Source: Colwellia marinimaniae (GTDB lineage: Bacteria; Pseudomonadota; Gammaproteobacteria; Enterobacterales; Alteromonadaceae). From it: a stretch of DNA of 64,000 bases. The translations under genes and the position numbers were made by a program. How positions within the stretch are numbered: the first letter of the stretch is position 1; the number at the start of each line of letters is the position of its first letter. The DNA is taken from positions 1 to 64,000 of the forward strand of contig NZ_BDQM01000011.1 of the NCBI RefSeq assembly GCF_002207865.1, read 5' to 3'. Shown in pieces: positions 48,062 through 57,508 of this stretch. Under the pieces are notes generated by a model. It ran no database searches, was not told where the DNA came from, and saw only the letters and a list, made by a program, of their open reading frames with translations.

Positions 48062-48970
48062 ATGATCACACTAAAACAACTGCACTATGCCTTAGCGATT
48101 GAAAAAACGTTACACTTTAAAAAGGCGGCAGAGGCGTGCAATGTCTCTCAATCAGCATTAAGTACCGCAATCACTGAACTTGAGAAACAGTTAGGGGTTA
48201 CGGTATTTGAACGCAATAATAAACAGGTATTAGTCACCAATAAGGGGCAATTAATACTCAATAAAGCCAAAAACGTGCAGTTGGAGTTAGACCAGCTGTT
48301 ACAAATAGCGCAAAGCGATCAACAAGCCTTTTCCAGCCCCATGACTCTAGGGGTGATTCCGACAATTGGCCCTTATCTGTTGCCGAAAGTCTTACCCGAA
48401 GTCAGAAAACAGTATCCGAGCTTTAAATTAAAAATCATTGAAGAACAATCACATATATTAGTTGATAAGGTGCGTACTGGAGAAATTGATGCCGCCATAT
48501 TGGCCTTACCTTACCCGTTAGCGGGCTTAATGAGTTTCGAATTTTGGCAAGAGGATTTTTATTGGGTTTGTCATAAAGATGAATGCCCGGAAAAAATTCA
48601 GGAAATTAGCAGTGAAGAATTAGAAATTGATAAGTTGATGTTGTTAAAAGATGGTCATTGCTTAAAAGAGCATGCCTTAGCGGCTTGTCGATTACAAATA
48701 AAAAAGCAAGACTCAGATTTTGATTCGGCTAGTTTACATACTTTAATTCAAATGGTTGCTGGTAAGTTAGGTACGACACTGGTACCACAAATGGCCTTAG
48801 ATCAATTAATCTATAACGAATCAGAGCTGAGGGCCATTCATTTAAATGAACCTGGCCCACATAGAACCATTGCCTTAGTTATCAGACCCAATTATGTCAG
48901 AACCAATGAGTTGACCCTGCTAAAAGATATTTTTAGCCAGCAATTAACCGATAAATGTAGTTTGCCTTAG
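48062..48970 (+). CDS. oxyR: Peroxide sensor OxyR, LysR family
   Basis: A 302-aa LysR-type regulator with an N-terminal helix-turn-helix (FKKAAEACNVSQSALSTAI) and a substrate-like domain. The redox cysteines are C200 (KDGHCLKEH) and C209 (LAACRLQ), nine residues apart, the same spacing as C199/C208 of E. coli OxyR, so it should form a disulfide on peroxide exposure and activate catalase genes. It is divergent from katG and near katA, its probable targets. No ribosome-binding site is strong; a terminator follows at about 49289. Confidence 0.94.
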   Translation: MITLKQLHYALAIEKTLHFKKAAEACNVSQSALSTAITELEKQLGVTVFERNNKQVLVTNKGQLILNKAKNVQLELDQLLQIAQSDQQAFSSPMTLGVIPTIGPYLLPKVLPEVRKQYPSFKLKIIEEQSHILVDKVRTGEIDAAILALPYPLAGLMSFEFWQEDFYWVCHKDECPEKIQEISSEELEIDKLMLLKDGHCLKEHALAACRLQIKKQDSDFDSASLHTLIQMVAGKLGTTLVPQMALDQLIYNESELRAIHLNEPGPHRTIALVIRPNYVRTNELTLLKDIFSQQLTDKCSLP

Positions 48971-49451
48971 CACGACCGGTACTTTAGTTTAATCGAAGTA
49001 TATATTCGATATTGTTGAATTTACTGAATGATGACGGTGGTGCACACTAGGTGCAACTTAAATAGACCAGGTGAACACTTATGAAAAGTATAATTAATGG
49101 TGCGATTGATCAGGTGGTTAGTACTGTAACAAGCAATATAAAATTAATTTTCACTGTAACTAGTGTTAAAAAATCAGTCCTTAATTGTAACTACTCCAAC
49201 AATTATTATGGCGATCAGTATTGCCAACAAAAGAGTAAATAAAACGGCAAACTATTAAGTCTGCTCAGGTAACTAAAGTGAATAAAGCGGCTGACATGCA
49301 CCCCTGATTTTATCTGCTGGCTGTCAGCCTTTTTGTTGAGCTAATACCAAACTGCTTGGTAATTTTACTCCTGGCCTTTAATGCGAGTGCTTAGTCATTA
49401 TGTTTCGGGATTGCTGATTAGTTATTAATGGTTAAGCAAGTGAACATAGTT
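48971..49451. other. Intergenic with likely oxyR terminator
   Basis: No gene seen. The inverted repeat GGCTGACA/TGTCAGCC (49289-49296 and 49322-49329) is followed by TTTTTG, a plausible terminator with a long loop. Confidence 0.5.
49289..49334 (+). terminator. Possible terminator downstream of oxyR
   Basis: 8-bp perfect stem with a 25-base loop and a run of five T. The long loop and the 320-base distance from the gene lower confidence. Confidence 0.5.
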
Positions 49452-50765
49452 TTATTCTTTGACAATTAGCCCAGATTTCATCACAAAATCAACAGTAAGT
49501 AACTCTTTGATGTCTTCTAATGGACTGTTATCCATGGCAATAATGTCGGCGATTTTACCCACTTCAATGGTACCTAACGAGTCAGATTTACCAATTAAGT
49601 CGGCGGCATTCACTGTCGCTGTTATTAAAATATCTTGCGGCGTCATGCCAGCGTTAAACATCAGCACCGCTTCTTTGGCATTGTTGCCATGTTTAGAAAC
49701 ACCGCTATCCGTGCCATAAGCAATTTTCACCCCAGATTGGTATGCACGTTTAAAGTTGGCAATCATATCGCCACCAACACGAATGGCCTTGGCTCGAATA
49801 GCGGGCGACATAAAGTCAGTGTTTTTCGCTAAATTTACTACAGTATCGCCAGCCATCAAGGTCGGCACCAGATAAGCGCCTGTTTGCTTGAACAGTTTAA
49901 TACTTTCTTCATTGGCGTAACTGCCATGTTCAATACTATCGACACCGGCTCTTAACGCCGCGTTTATACCTGCAGCGGCATGGGCATGACTGGCTACTTT
50001 TCTGCCTAAGGCATGAGCTGTGTCTATCACTTCTCTTAATTCATCATCAGACATTTGTTGGCCTGTACCGGTATTAGTATCTGATAACACACCACCAGTA
50101 GAGGTTATTTTAATAATGTCAGCGCCAAATTTTATGGCTCGGCGGGTAGCGCGGCGACAATCATAAGGGCCATCACAGATGGTTTTTGCGGTATGCATTT
50201 CTAACAGAGCAGGGCTCATGCCATCTACATCGCCGTGACCGCCAGTTACGGCAACATTACTGCCAGCGGCAATTATTCTCGGCCCTTGTAGATAGCCTTT
50301 AGCAATACCATCACGTAAGGCATAGCTTTGCTCGGCATTGCCACCTAAATCTCTGACGGTAGTAAAACCAGCCATTAGCGTTTTTTTAGCAAAATAGATA
50401 CTTTTAACTAATTTGTCTGCATCAGACATTCTTAGTTTTTCACTATCATTTTTAGGACCTAACTCACCTTGCAAGTGGACGTGCATATCCATAAGGCCAG
50501 GCATGACAAAACTATTGGATAAATCTATAACTTTGGCATTGGTAGCTATTTTATTCGCGGCGATAAAGCCCGATTTAAGCGCAGTGATTATGCCATCTTT
50601 AACCACTATGGTTTGTTTCGTTAAGGGCGCTTGCCCAGGAATGGTTAAGACTTGACCCGCATGAATGACATAGGTTTGTGCGGCAAGTTGAGTGGCTACT
50701 AGAGCAGACAGTGTTAGCCCTAACAGGGTCGAAGCTTTCATTGATGATTTAATTAAAGCTTTCAT
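49452..50765 (-). CDS. Secreted metal-dependent amidohydrolase
   Basis: A 437-aa hydrolase of the amidohydrolase superfamily, with a signal peptide (LLGLTLSALVATQLAAQ) so it acts outside the cytoplasm. Metal ligands are seen in GLMDMHVHLQGE, KVASHAHAAAG, SIEHGSYANE and YGTDSGVSKHG. The form resembles Xaa-Pro dipeptidase/imidazolonepropionase-type members common in marine bacteria, which cleave dipeptides or cyclic amides; the substrate is not clear. I chose ATG 50765 because AGGAATATT precedes it and the signal peptide starts there. Not linked to an evident operon. Confidence 0.88.
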   Translation of the reverse strand: MKALIKSSMKASTLLGLTLSALVATQLAAQTYVIHAGQVLTIPGQAPLTKQTIVVKDGIITALKSGFIAANKIATNAKVIDLSNSFVMPGLMDMHVHLQGELGPKNDSEKLRMSDADKLVKSIYFAKKTLMAGFTTVRDLGGNAEQSYALRDGIAKGYLQGPRIIAAGSNVAVTGGHGDVDGMSPALLEMHTAKTICDGPYDCRRATRRAIKFGADIIKITSTGGVLSDTNTGTGQQMSDDELREVIDTAHALGRKVASHAHAAAGINAALRAGVDSIEHGSYANEESIKLFKQTGAYLVPTLMAGDTVVNLAKNTDFMSPAIRAKAIRVGGDMIANFKRAYQSGVKIAYGTDSGVSKHGNNAKEAVLMFNAGMTPQDILITATVNAADLIGKSDSLGTIEVGKIADIIAMDNSPLEDIKELLTVDFVMKSGLIVKE

Positions 50766-50854
50766 AATATTCCTATTATTATTTTTATCAATTGTCACTC
50801 ACCATAGCAAGCTTAGCTGCACTGGGGAATTCAAATAGCTCTAAGGCACGAAAC

Positions 50855-51463
50855 CTATGGTTGAATAACGCCAACTGGCTTTGTCTCAAGGCCATGTTTG
50901 TTTACATGGGTAATCAGCTCAGGAAAAAATGCTAAAAATACCGCTTCTAGTTCGCCATAGTGGCGATTGATATCGGCAATGCAGCCACTAAATTGATTAG
51001 CAAAACGAATGCGCTTGGCTATATTATCAAGCGCAAAACCTATGCCTGCTACTGTTTCATATTCCTTAAACCAATCATTTTGTGTCATGGGTGTAACTAC
51101 CTGCTGCATTTTACTCGGCATATAGCTAAGGTTTTCATTGAGTAGGGCATAACTGCTTTGTTTAAATTGGCGCAAAGGTGTTTGATGAAAGCGTGACCAA
51201 TGCCGTATCAGGAAGTGATCAAACAGCACATCTAAGGCAATACCGGCAAAGCGTCTTCGTTCTGTAGAAAATAAGTTTTTCGCCTGTTTTACTGCGCTAT
51301 GGCTATCGGTAAAGCGATCAACTAGGTAATGGTTTTCTAAGCCTAACTGAACGCCTGTCGATAGCTGCTGAGCATGAACCTTGCCGCCAAAGTCCCCTAA
51401 CAGATTACCGAAATGAGAATCAGCATTCGGTTGGGCAAGATATAAGTGAGCTAAATAATTCAA
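50855..51463 (-). CDS. acpH: Acyl carrier protein phosphodiesterase
   Basis: A 202-aa protein of the AcpH (DUF479) family that removes phosphopantetheine from acyl carrier protein. Typical blocks are MNYLAHLYLAQPN, FGNLLGDFGG, HYLVDRFTDSH, ERRRFAGIALDVLFDHFLI and FALDNIAKRI, with HD-like metal residues (FDHFL). The start appears to be TTG at 51463, since MNYLAHL is the usual N-terminus; no strong ribosome-binding site is seen. It stands alone between the amidohydrolase gene and the peroxiredoxin relic. Confidence 0.9.
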   Translation of the reverse strand: MNYLAHLYLAQPNADSHFGNLLGDFGGKVHAQQLSTGVQLGLENHYLVDRFTDSHSAVKQAKNLFSTERRRFAGIALDVLFDHFLIRHWSRFHQTPLRQFKQSSYALLNENLSYMPSKMQQVVTPMTQNDWFKEYETVAGIGFALDNIAKRIRFANQFSGCIADINRHYGELEAVFLAFFPELITHVNKHGLETKPVGVIQP

Positions 51464-51744
51464 ATGTTATACCAAACTAATTGTTATATTTTATGGGACT
51501 AGGACCACATTGTTAATTGATCTAAAATATAGCACGCTTTATTTTTAACATTAATTATGAAGGAGAAAAATTTTTTTACTTCATTTTAATTAAATAAAAT
51601 TAAATTTTGGCGTTATTTTATCAGCACAGCCAAGTCGAAAAACTTACTAATGATTAATGCTCACCAGTATTACCCTTTTTCAGAGGGTAAGCTAAACGCT
51701 GCTTTAGTAGATAAAGCAGCAACCATGCTGCTGGTAATGGTTAT
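51464..51744. other. Intergenic, no gene seen
   Basis: AT-rich DNA between acpH and the peroxiredoxin relic. It may contain decayed 5' parts of that relic (about 51660-51744). Confidence 0.35.
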
Positions 51745-52080
51745 AACAGCCGAGTGGTCACTGTGGCTGATGAGTATGATGTCGACGCGCAATTAGAAAA
51801 CCACATAGAACAATTAGCCGTGCGTTTCTCAATAGCATAGGGTTTAACGGTTGCACAAATACAGACGCTAGGCTTATATGTTTCAGAGCCAGGTAACCAC
51901 AAAAAATGGATCATGTCATTGCTGAGCCAGGCTTTTTTGTTGTTAACAGCAGCGGAAAAATACCACTAGTTGATATTTAAAATAACCCCTTTGCTCGCTC
52001 TGAATTGCAGCTTTGCTCAATGGTATGGCTTGAATAAAAATACTGATAATAATTATCCAGTTCGTGGTATGCATAACTAA
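51745..52080 (+). pseudogene. Peroxiredoxin-like (AhpC/TSA) relic
   Basis: Three plus-strand frames in turn encode [20 protein letters not shown] then GLTVAQIQTLGLYVSEP, VIAEPGFFVVNSSGKIPLVD with NNPFARSELQL, and NKNTDNNYPVRGMHN before TAA. Order and wording match the end half of AhpC/TSA-type peroxiredoxin-like proteins. At least two frameshifts and two in-frame stops separate the parts, and the catalytic N-terminal cysteine region is missing. The gene is therefore dead. It lies 140 bases ahead of ribA. Confidence 0.75.
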
Positions 52081-52223
52081 TAATGAAATTGTCGATAATA
52101 AAGGTCATACCAGTGTCGAGGTTTAAGGTATAATATTTATACTTTAAATCAGCTAAGTTAATTGCTGGTTTCATGCTGAAACAACTCATTTTGGGTTAAT
52201 AGTTTAATAGATAAGTAGTAGCT

Positions 52224-52823
52224 ATGGCTGAGATACGAACAAGAATTTCATTAAAGATAGGTCCCAATAGTGACATTCCCGCTGAAATGGTGTCATTTAG
52301 GGATCTAATTTCTGATAAAGAGCATGTTGCCTTGGTTTTGGGCCAGGCAGATACCTTGCAAAAAGTCCCACTGGTTAGAATTCACTCTGAATGTTTAACC
52401 GGCGATGTTTTTCATTCATCTCGCTGTGATTGTGGTGAGCAACTTGATGAAGCGATTGCTCTTATGGCAGCTGAAGGGGGGGTAATTATTTATCTACGCC
52501 AGGAAGGCCGTGGTATTGGTTTATATAATAAAATTGATGCTTACAAGCTGCAATCCGAAGGAATGAATACTTACCAAGCGAATAACCATTTAGGTTTTGG
52601 TGATGATCTGAGAGATTTTACCGAAGCTGGACAAATGCTCGAAGCACTCAATATTCATCATTTGAAATTACTGACCAATAACGATTTAAAAGTTAAAGCG
52701 TTAACTGATTATGGCTTAAAGGTTGCCGAAGTCATCAGTACTTCAACCTTTATTAAGGAAGATAATGTAGATTATCTGAAAGCAAAAATATCTGATGCGG
52801 GTCATAAATTGACTTTAGATTAG
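52224..52823 (+). CDS. ribA: GTP cyclohydrolase II
   Basis: A 199-aa enzyme that opens GTP, the first step of riboflavin synthesis. The zinc cysteines are in [20 protein letters not shown], and [19 protein letters not shown] and LLTNNDLKV are typical. It is the stand-alone short form (E. coli RibA is 196 aa), without a RibB domain. AAGTAG precedes the ATG. No other riboflavin gene is adjacent and no FMN riboswitch was recognised upstream. Confidence 0.94.
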   Translation: MAEIRTRISLKIGPNSDIPAEMVSFRDLISDKEHVALVLGQADTLQKVPLVRIHSECLTGDVFHSSRCDCGEQLDEAIALMAAEGGVIIYLRQEGRGIGLYNKIDAYKLQSEGMNTYQANNHLGFGDDLRDFTEAGQMLEALNIHHLKLLTNNDLKVKALTDYGLKVAEVISTSTFIKEDNVDYLKAKISDAGHKLTLD

Positions 52824-52918
52824 TATTTTAGCTAAAAATAGCGACTCAACGCCCTATTTTATAGGGTTGTGCTGTCATAATACCAGTGTTACTTTTTTTA
52901 TTACTAACGCATAGCCGC

Positions 52919-53821
52919 TTATAAGCCTCGCTGCCATTCTTGTCTTAAGTTAGCCGTACTTGGCTGCTGTAAAGCCTGCCTTACTTGGCCCAAAAGCGCT
53001 TCCTTATCATGGCCTAAGACACCTTTGAGTACCAGATAGTTGGAGGCATGATCAGAGCGGAAAATGGTTTTTTCTAACTCAAGCTCTGATAACAGTACTT
53101 CCATTTCGCTAAATAATTCTTGCTGTGTTAATTGACGAAAAGGTTGCAGTGATGCTTGGCTGAATTTAACGGCAAAGCGTTGTTCACCTAAAGGGAAAGA
53201 CACCACCAGTGTTGATAAGTAGTTAGGTTGCGCTTCATTCATCAATTTAGCTGAATTGATGGCGTGTTGGCGAGATAGTTCTGGACCGCCAAGACCATTT
53301 AAAATCATCACCGAACTTTTTATGCCCGCTTGTTTTATTTTATTAAGGGCAATCAATGAGCTTTGATAGGTTTCGCCTTTCTCAATTAACGCCAGCACTT
53401 CATCGTCACCACTTTCACAACCGATATACATTAACTTCAACCCTAGGGTTTGCAACTCAGCTAGTTGTTCGACTGTTTTATTGGTTAAATTTCGCGGTAA
53501 GCAATAACTAGAGACCCGACCTACTTGTGGTAAATGCCGCTTTATTAACTCGAGAATTTCTTTTAAACGCTTGAACGGCAACATCATGGCGTCACCGTCA
53601 GCTAGGAATACCCGTCTGGTGGTAATGCCTGAGTTAGCAACTTTGATAATTTCTTGCTCTATCAGGTCAATTTTCTTTGGTTTGAATTTTTTATTTTCAC
53701 TGGTATACATATCGCAGAAGGTACATTTATTCCAAGAGCAGCCATTAGTGACTTGTAATATTAGGCTTTTCCATTCACTTGGTGGGCGAAATACCGGTTC
53801 GATATAATTCAAAGGATACAT
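52919..53821 (-). CDS. Radical SAM protein, uncharacterised
   Basis: A 300-aa radical SAM enzyme. The cluster-binding motif is NGCSWNKCTFCDMY, i.e. C-x4-C-x2-C, which is found in this branch (Elp3-like spacing). Other features are VFLADGDAMMLPFKRLKEIL, LKLMYIGCESGDDEVL and IKSSVMILNGLGG. Without a B12-binding domain or extra cysteine cluster at the C-terminus, the reaction is unknown. It is transcribed away from ybiT and convergent with ribA; no partner gene indicates its substrate. Confidence 0.85.
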   Translation of the reverse strand: MYPLNYIEPVFRPPSEWKSLILQVTNGCSWNKCTFCDMYTSENKKFKPKKIDLIEQEIIKVANSGITTRRVFLADGDAMMLPFKRLKEILELIKRHLPQVGRVSSYCLPRNLTNKTVEQLAELQTLGLKLMYIGCESGDDEVLALIEKGETYQSSLIALNKIKQAGIKSSVMILNGLGGPELSRQHAINSAKLMNEAQPNYLSTLVVSFPLGEQRFAVKFSQASLQPFRQLTQQELFSEMEVLLSELELEKTIFRSDHASNYLVLKGVLGHDKEALLGQVRQALQQPSTANLRQEWQRGL

Positions 53822-54156
53822 AATTAAGGTCTACTTAGTTAGGCGCAAGCTAAATGGGCAATTAATGACTCTACTTGGTCTTGTACTTAGCTTACTTTGT
53901 TAAAAGTAGTTTATCAGATATAGCCTATTTCATTGACTAATTTAATCCTAAACTCTAGCTGTATATGATAACCCCATAATAAGATTACGGGACAATCCCC
54001 AAATCCCGCCATCACAAATGAGTTCGTTATTTGTACAGTTAATCTAATTATCATTATCATTAGACCGCCAACTCAGCTATAATGCGCGACTTGAAAAATC
54101 CATGATCACTTTTTCGTTCGGAGTATAGGCTTATCATCACAACAAGTAATATCACC
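53822..54156. promoter_or_regulatory. Divergent promoter region with Fur-box-like site
   Basis: No gene. On the minus strand GATAATGATAAT followed by TAGATTA (54040-54058) matches 14 of 19 positions of the Fur consensus, including its first two hexamers. It lies about 75-95 bases ahead of the ybiT start. Confidence 0.5.
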
Positions 54157-55737
54157 ATGCAATTTGGCGCAGAGCCGTTGTTTGAAAATATCTCGGCTAA
54201 ATTTGGCAACGGTCACCGTTACGGTTTGATTGGTGCAAATGGCTGTGGCAAGTCTACCTTTATGAAGATACTCAGTGGTGAGTTAACACCAACTTCAGGC
54301 AATGTGTCGGTCAGTACCGGTAACAAAGTTAGTACTTTGGGCCAAGATCAGTTCGCTTTTGAAGAGTTCAATGTTATTGATACTGTGATCATGGGTGATA
54401 TGCCATTGTGGAAAGTAAAGCAAGAACGTGACGCTATTTACGCACAAGAAGAAATGAGTGAAGCTGATGGCATGCGTGCGGGTGAATTAGAAAGTGAATT
54501 TGCTGAAATGGACGGTTACACCGCTGAAAGTCGCGCCGGTGAAATCTTATTAGAAGCCGGTATTGATGAGTCTTTTCATTACGGCTCCATGCAACAAGTT
54601 GCCCCAGGTTGGAAGTTACGTGTTTTGCTTGCTCAAGCATTGTTTGCCAACCCTGATATTTTATTACTCGATGAGCCGACTAACAACTTGGATATTCATA
54701 CCATTACTTGGTTAGAAGGTGAGTTGAACAAACGTAAATGCACCATGATCATCATTTCTCATGATAGACATTTCCTTAATGCTGTTTGTACACATATGGC
54801 CGATATTGATTACGGTGAATTACGTATTTACCCAGGTAATTATGAGTTTTACTTAGAGCAGTCTGCTTTATTACGTGAACAGTTATTATCAGGTAATGCT
54901 AAAAAAGTGGAAGAAATTGCCGAGTTACAAGACTTTGTTAACCGCTTTGGTGCCAATGCTTCAAAAGCGAAACAAGCCAGTTCACGCGCTAAAAAAATGG
55001 ACAAAATTAAATTGGATGATGTGAAAGCATCAAGTCGTATTAGCCCTAAACTTGCCTTTGCCCCAGGTAAAAAAATGCATCGCCAAGCCTTAGAGCTGGA
55101 AAACCTAGGTCATGGTTTTGATGGCAAAATGTTATTTGAAAAGGGTGACTTATTGCTAGAAGCAGGTACCAAGTTAGCCATTATCGGCGAAAACGGTGTC
55201 GGTAAAACCACCTTGTTACGCTGTTTAATGAATGAATTAGAACACAATGAAGGTGTGGTTAAGTGGTCTGAAAATGCTTCAGTGGGTTATTGCCCGCAAG
55301 ATAGCGGTTCTTTTTTTGATAACGACTTAACGCTAATGGATTGGATGTCACAATGGCGTAGACCTTGTCACAATGATTTAAGCGTTCGTGGTATGTTAGG
55401 GCGTTTATTGTTTAGCGATGATGACGCCAACAAAAAAGCACGTAACTGTTCAGGTGGTGAGAAGAACCGCTTGTTATTTGGTATGTTGATGATGGCAGAT
55501 ATTAATGTCTTGATCATGGATGAACCAACTAACCACATGGATATAGAAGCGATTGATGCTTTAAATAACGCCCTTAAAGCGTTTGAAGGTACACTAATCT
55601 TTGTTAGCCATGACCGTGAGTTTGTCTCAAGCTTGGCGACACGTATTATTGATATTAAAGATAAAAAATTAGTTAACTTCCAAGGTTCATTAGATGAATA
55701 CCTTGCTAGCCAGATAGAAGCCAAAAAAGTAGCATAA
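54157..55737 (+). CDS. ybiT: ABC-F family ATPase YbiT
   Basis: A soluble ABC-F protein with two ATP-binding domains in one chain and no membrane segment; members act on the ribosome. Walker A motifs are GANGCGKS and GENGVGKT, Walker [12 protein letters not shown] and [11 protein letters not shown]; the first signature ([16 protein letters not shown]) and the linker [19 protein letters not shown] region (read [20 protein letters not shown]) are typical for YbiT. The length is 526 aa from ATG 54157. However, family N-termini read [16 protein letters not shown], and here ITTSNIT is encoded just upstream with ATC (54133) where the start codon should be, after GGAG. The real start may be that ATC. 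Confidence 0.93.
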   Translation: MQFGAEPLFENISAKFGNGHRYGLIGANGCGKSTFMKILSGELTPTSGNVSVSTGNKVSTLGQDQFAFEEFNVIDTVIMGDMPLWKVKQERDAIYAQEEMSEADGMRAGELESEFAEMDGYTAESRAGEILLEAGIDESFHYGSMQQVAPGWKLRVLLAQALFANPDILLLDEPTNNLDIHTITWLEGELNKRKCTMIIISHDRHFLNAVCTHMADIDYGELRIYPGNYEFYLEQSALLREQLLSGNAKKVEEIAELQDFVNRFGANASKAKQASSRAKKMDKIKLDDVKASSRISPKLAFAPGKKMHRQALELENLGHGFDGKMLFEKGDLLLEAGTKLAIIGENGVGKTTLLRCLMNELEHNEGVVKWSENASVGYCPQDSGSFFDNDLTLMDWMSQWRRPCHNDLSVRGMLGRLLFSDDDANKKARNCSGGEKNRLLFGMLMMADINVLIMDEPTNHMDIEAIDALNNALKAFEGTLIFVSHDREFVSSLATRIIDIKDKKLVNFQGSLDEYLASQIEAKKVA

Positions 55738-55771
55738 TAGTTAACGGTTAACGGTTAACTGTTAAGAAAAT

Positions 55772-55810
55772 AACTGACACACGCTATTTTATTAGCGAGT
55801 GTCAGTTTTG
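55772..55810 (+). terminator. Terminator after ybiT
   Basis: Long stem AACTGACACACGCT/AGCGAGTGTCAGTT with a single A-A mismatch and an 8-base loop, followed by TTTTG. Confidence 0.85.
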
Positions 55811-55955
55811 ACTTCAATGATACTTGAATATAGCCTTAATTTTATTGAATAACCGTGGTAAGAAAACAGCTCTATTGCTTGAGTTTTAGCGACGTTAATC
55901 AGTAAATCGATATCACCACTAGCAAGCATCAATAAAGCTCTTGCCCAAGGTTTAG

Positions 55956-56696
55956 CTATTTATTAGTTATTCGAACTGTTGGTATAAGAGTCTCAATTCC
56001 CTTATTCACACCATAAACATCGTTAGGATAAAACCCTAGGGTTATATGGAAGTCTTTAGCAGTTAACACTAAACTTTGACGATAACTTTTCGCCTGTGCA
56101 GATTGGGCAACAACAAAATATGCTGTTTTATGGTCAACACTTACTCGTGCTAAGCCACGTAACGATACGGATAACTTTGTTCCTATCGCGATACGTTTGC
56201 ATAGGTTTTGGTATTCATAGGGATTAATTAATGTCATGTGGAAAGTGTGATGATCTCTCTTACTTTGGTACTGTCGATACAGGGTAAAGTCATCACCTAA
56301 TATTTGCTTCATCTGGAATAAATATACATCGAGGTCGGCAGCATTAACTTTTCCGCCTATATAGCTTAAACCACTATTATCCGTTAATTTAACTAGCTCT
56401 ATTTGAATAGACTTTACGGTTGGTTCTTTTGCTGCTTCTTTTACCACTTCACCAAGCTCAGTCAACTGTTTATCCGTTAATTTAACTAGCTCTATTTGAA
56501 TAGACTTTACGGTTGGTTCTTTTACTGCTTCTTTTACCGCTGCACCAAGCTCAGTCAACTGTGTTTGTTCAATTTTATGCTCCGTATTTTCCATAGCATG
56601 CTCGGTTATTGTATGGGCAAATAAACTCGTTTGCCAAAATAAAGCAATAGTGCATAGGATAGCTTTTAAACTAGTTATATTATTGATTTTTTGCAT
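55956..56696 (-). CDS. Secreted 2H-phosphoesterase-like protein with internal repeat
   Basis: A 246-aa protein with a signal peptide (ILCTIALFWQTSLFA). Residues 46-106 are a 31-residue unit (TELG.VVKEA.KEPTVKSIQ) present twice in tandem. The C-terminal half (from about 110) has two HxT motifs, H153-M-T155 (TFHMTL) and H217-I-T219 (FHITLGF), about 64 residues apart, as in the 2H phosphoesterase fold (LigT/CPDase superfamily and 2H-SAK proteins). That fold acts on 2',3'-cyclic phosphates or RNA ends; a periplasmic member is unusual. No nearby gene suggests a substrate. Fold assignment rests on the paired motifs only. Confidence 0.65.
   Translation of the reverse strand: MQKINNITSLKAILCTIALFWQTSLFAHTITEHAMENTEHKIEQTQLTELGAAVKEAVKEPTVKSIQIELVKLTDKQLTELGEVVKEAAKEPTVKSIQIELVKLTDNSGLSYIGGKVNAADLDVYLFQMKQILGDDFTLYRQYQSKRDHHTFHMTLINPYEYQNLCKRIAIGTKLSVSLRGLARVSVDHKTAYFVVAQSAQAKSYRQSLVLTAKDFHITLGFYPNDVYGVNKGIETLIPTVRITNK
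56378..56563 (-). repeat. 93-bp in-frame tandem duplication inside the 2H gene
   Basis: Two 93-base copies (56378-56470 and 56471-56563) differ at only a few bases. The unit is 31 codons, so the frame is kept. The near identity indicates a recent duplication. Confidence 0.92.
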
Positions 56697-57160
56697 CTAT
56701 ACCAACCGATTAATGAGGGTTTAACGTTAGCGTTTATTTAATTTCTGCTAAAATATGAGGCAATAATAACATTAATTTTCTTTGACCAGGTCATTAGATA
56801 ATGCAGGAAAAATTATCGGTAATAAAAATTATCGGTAATAAACATTCTCGGTAATCCATACCTAGGCTAAAAGCATTTTAATTCTCGCCAAATGAGCAAT
56901 AACTTAGCCCTATTGGTATAAATGATCTTGAACGGGTGCTAGTTAGTAGGAGGATCTTATTAAGGGGGGATCATTGTTGTCTTCGTTTTCCAGGATAAAG
57001 GTTCCCGGGCTTCAGTTTTATTAGTAGGCAGACTGGATGAATTATACTTACTTTGCTGGTAAATATAGCAGATTAGCGGGTTTTTCGGTGCTAACGTGTC
57101 ACTTTGACATTAGCTTGCAGCAAGCACTTTTAAACTGCAACCCTAGAAAGTAACCGCTAA
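56697..57160. other. Intergenic with short repeats and flanking repeat A
   Basis: AATTATCGGTAATA-like 16-bp units occur three times at about 56808-56855. The segment 56993-57080 is a diverged direct copy of 57948-58035 (repeat B). No gene was recognised. Confidence 0.55.
56993..57080 (+). repeat. Direct repeat A flanking the CsrA/HTH locus
   Basis: Starts GGATAAAGG and contains CTTCAGTTTTATTA, ATGAAT.ATAC and TAGCAGATTAGC, in the same order and spacing as repeat B. Identity is roughly 70 percent by eye over about 88 bases. The origin is unknown. Confidence 0.7.
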
Positions 57161-57328
57161 CTAAACCTTAATGTATTTATCTCTAATCTTATAGACTGCT
57201 TGTTTACTGATACCAAGTGCTTTGGCTATAGTTACACCGCCATCACCACTCAATAATAATTCAATGGCTTTAACTGTTCTCGTGTTCTTATGTTCTGCTA
57301 GAAAGAGTTCTATTGCTTTCTTGTTCAT
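57161..57328 (-). CDS. Small helix-turn-helix protein, TrfB/KorA-like
   Basis: A 55-aa frame, starting MNKKAIELFLAEHKNTRTVK and ending with the helix-turn-helix VTIAKALGISKQAVYKIRDK. It resembles the DNA-binding part of TrfB/KorA-type plasmid regulators and small phage regulators. It lies 180 bases downstream of the csrA-like gene on the same strand. The ribosome-binding site is weak (AGAG). Being short and self-contained it is a plausible autoregulator of the small locus. The opposite-strand open frame here is only its shadow. Confidence 0.65.
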   Translation of the reverse strand: MNKKAIELFLAEHKNTRTVKAIELLLSGDGGVTIAKALGISKQAVYKIRDKYIKV

Positions 57329-57508
57329 GACGATTACTCTACGGATATATTTTCTAGTCTCAGATACTATGCATCGGTCAACTTATTGCCATATTACTAA
57401 TGGCTCATTATATTCTGCACACACCTCGACTATTCCCTCCGTTGAAAATTCAATAAATGCTTCAGTTGCGCTAGTTGTGATGAGAAACTAAAGGCTCACC
57501 TTGATTGA

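Noticed and set aside
51977..52189. 70-codon minus-strand open frame
   Set aside because: It runs antisense over the peroxiredoxin relic (its end is the complement of NNPFARSELQL), so it is a shadow.
57222..57491. 89-codon plus-strand open frame
   Set aside because: Complement of the small HTH gene, whose protein sequence is far more convincing.
57329..57508. Open frame between csrA and the HTH gene (minus strand, ending EYNEPLVIWQ)
   Set aside because: No ATG, only a late GTG, and no ribosome-binding site; too weak to call although the sequence looks protein-like.
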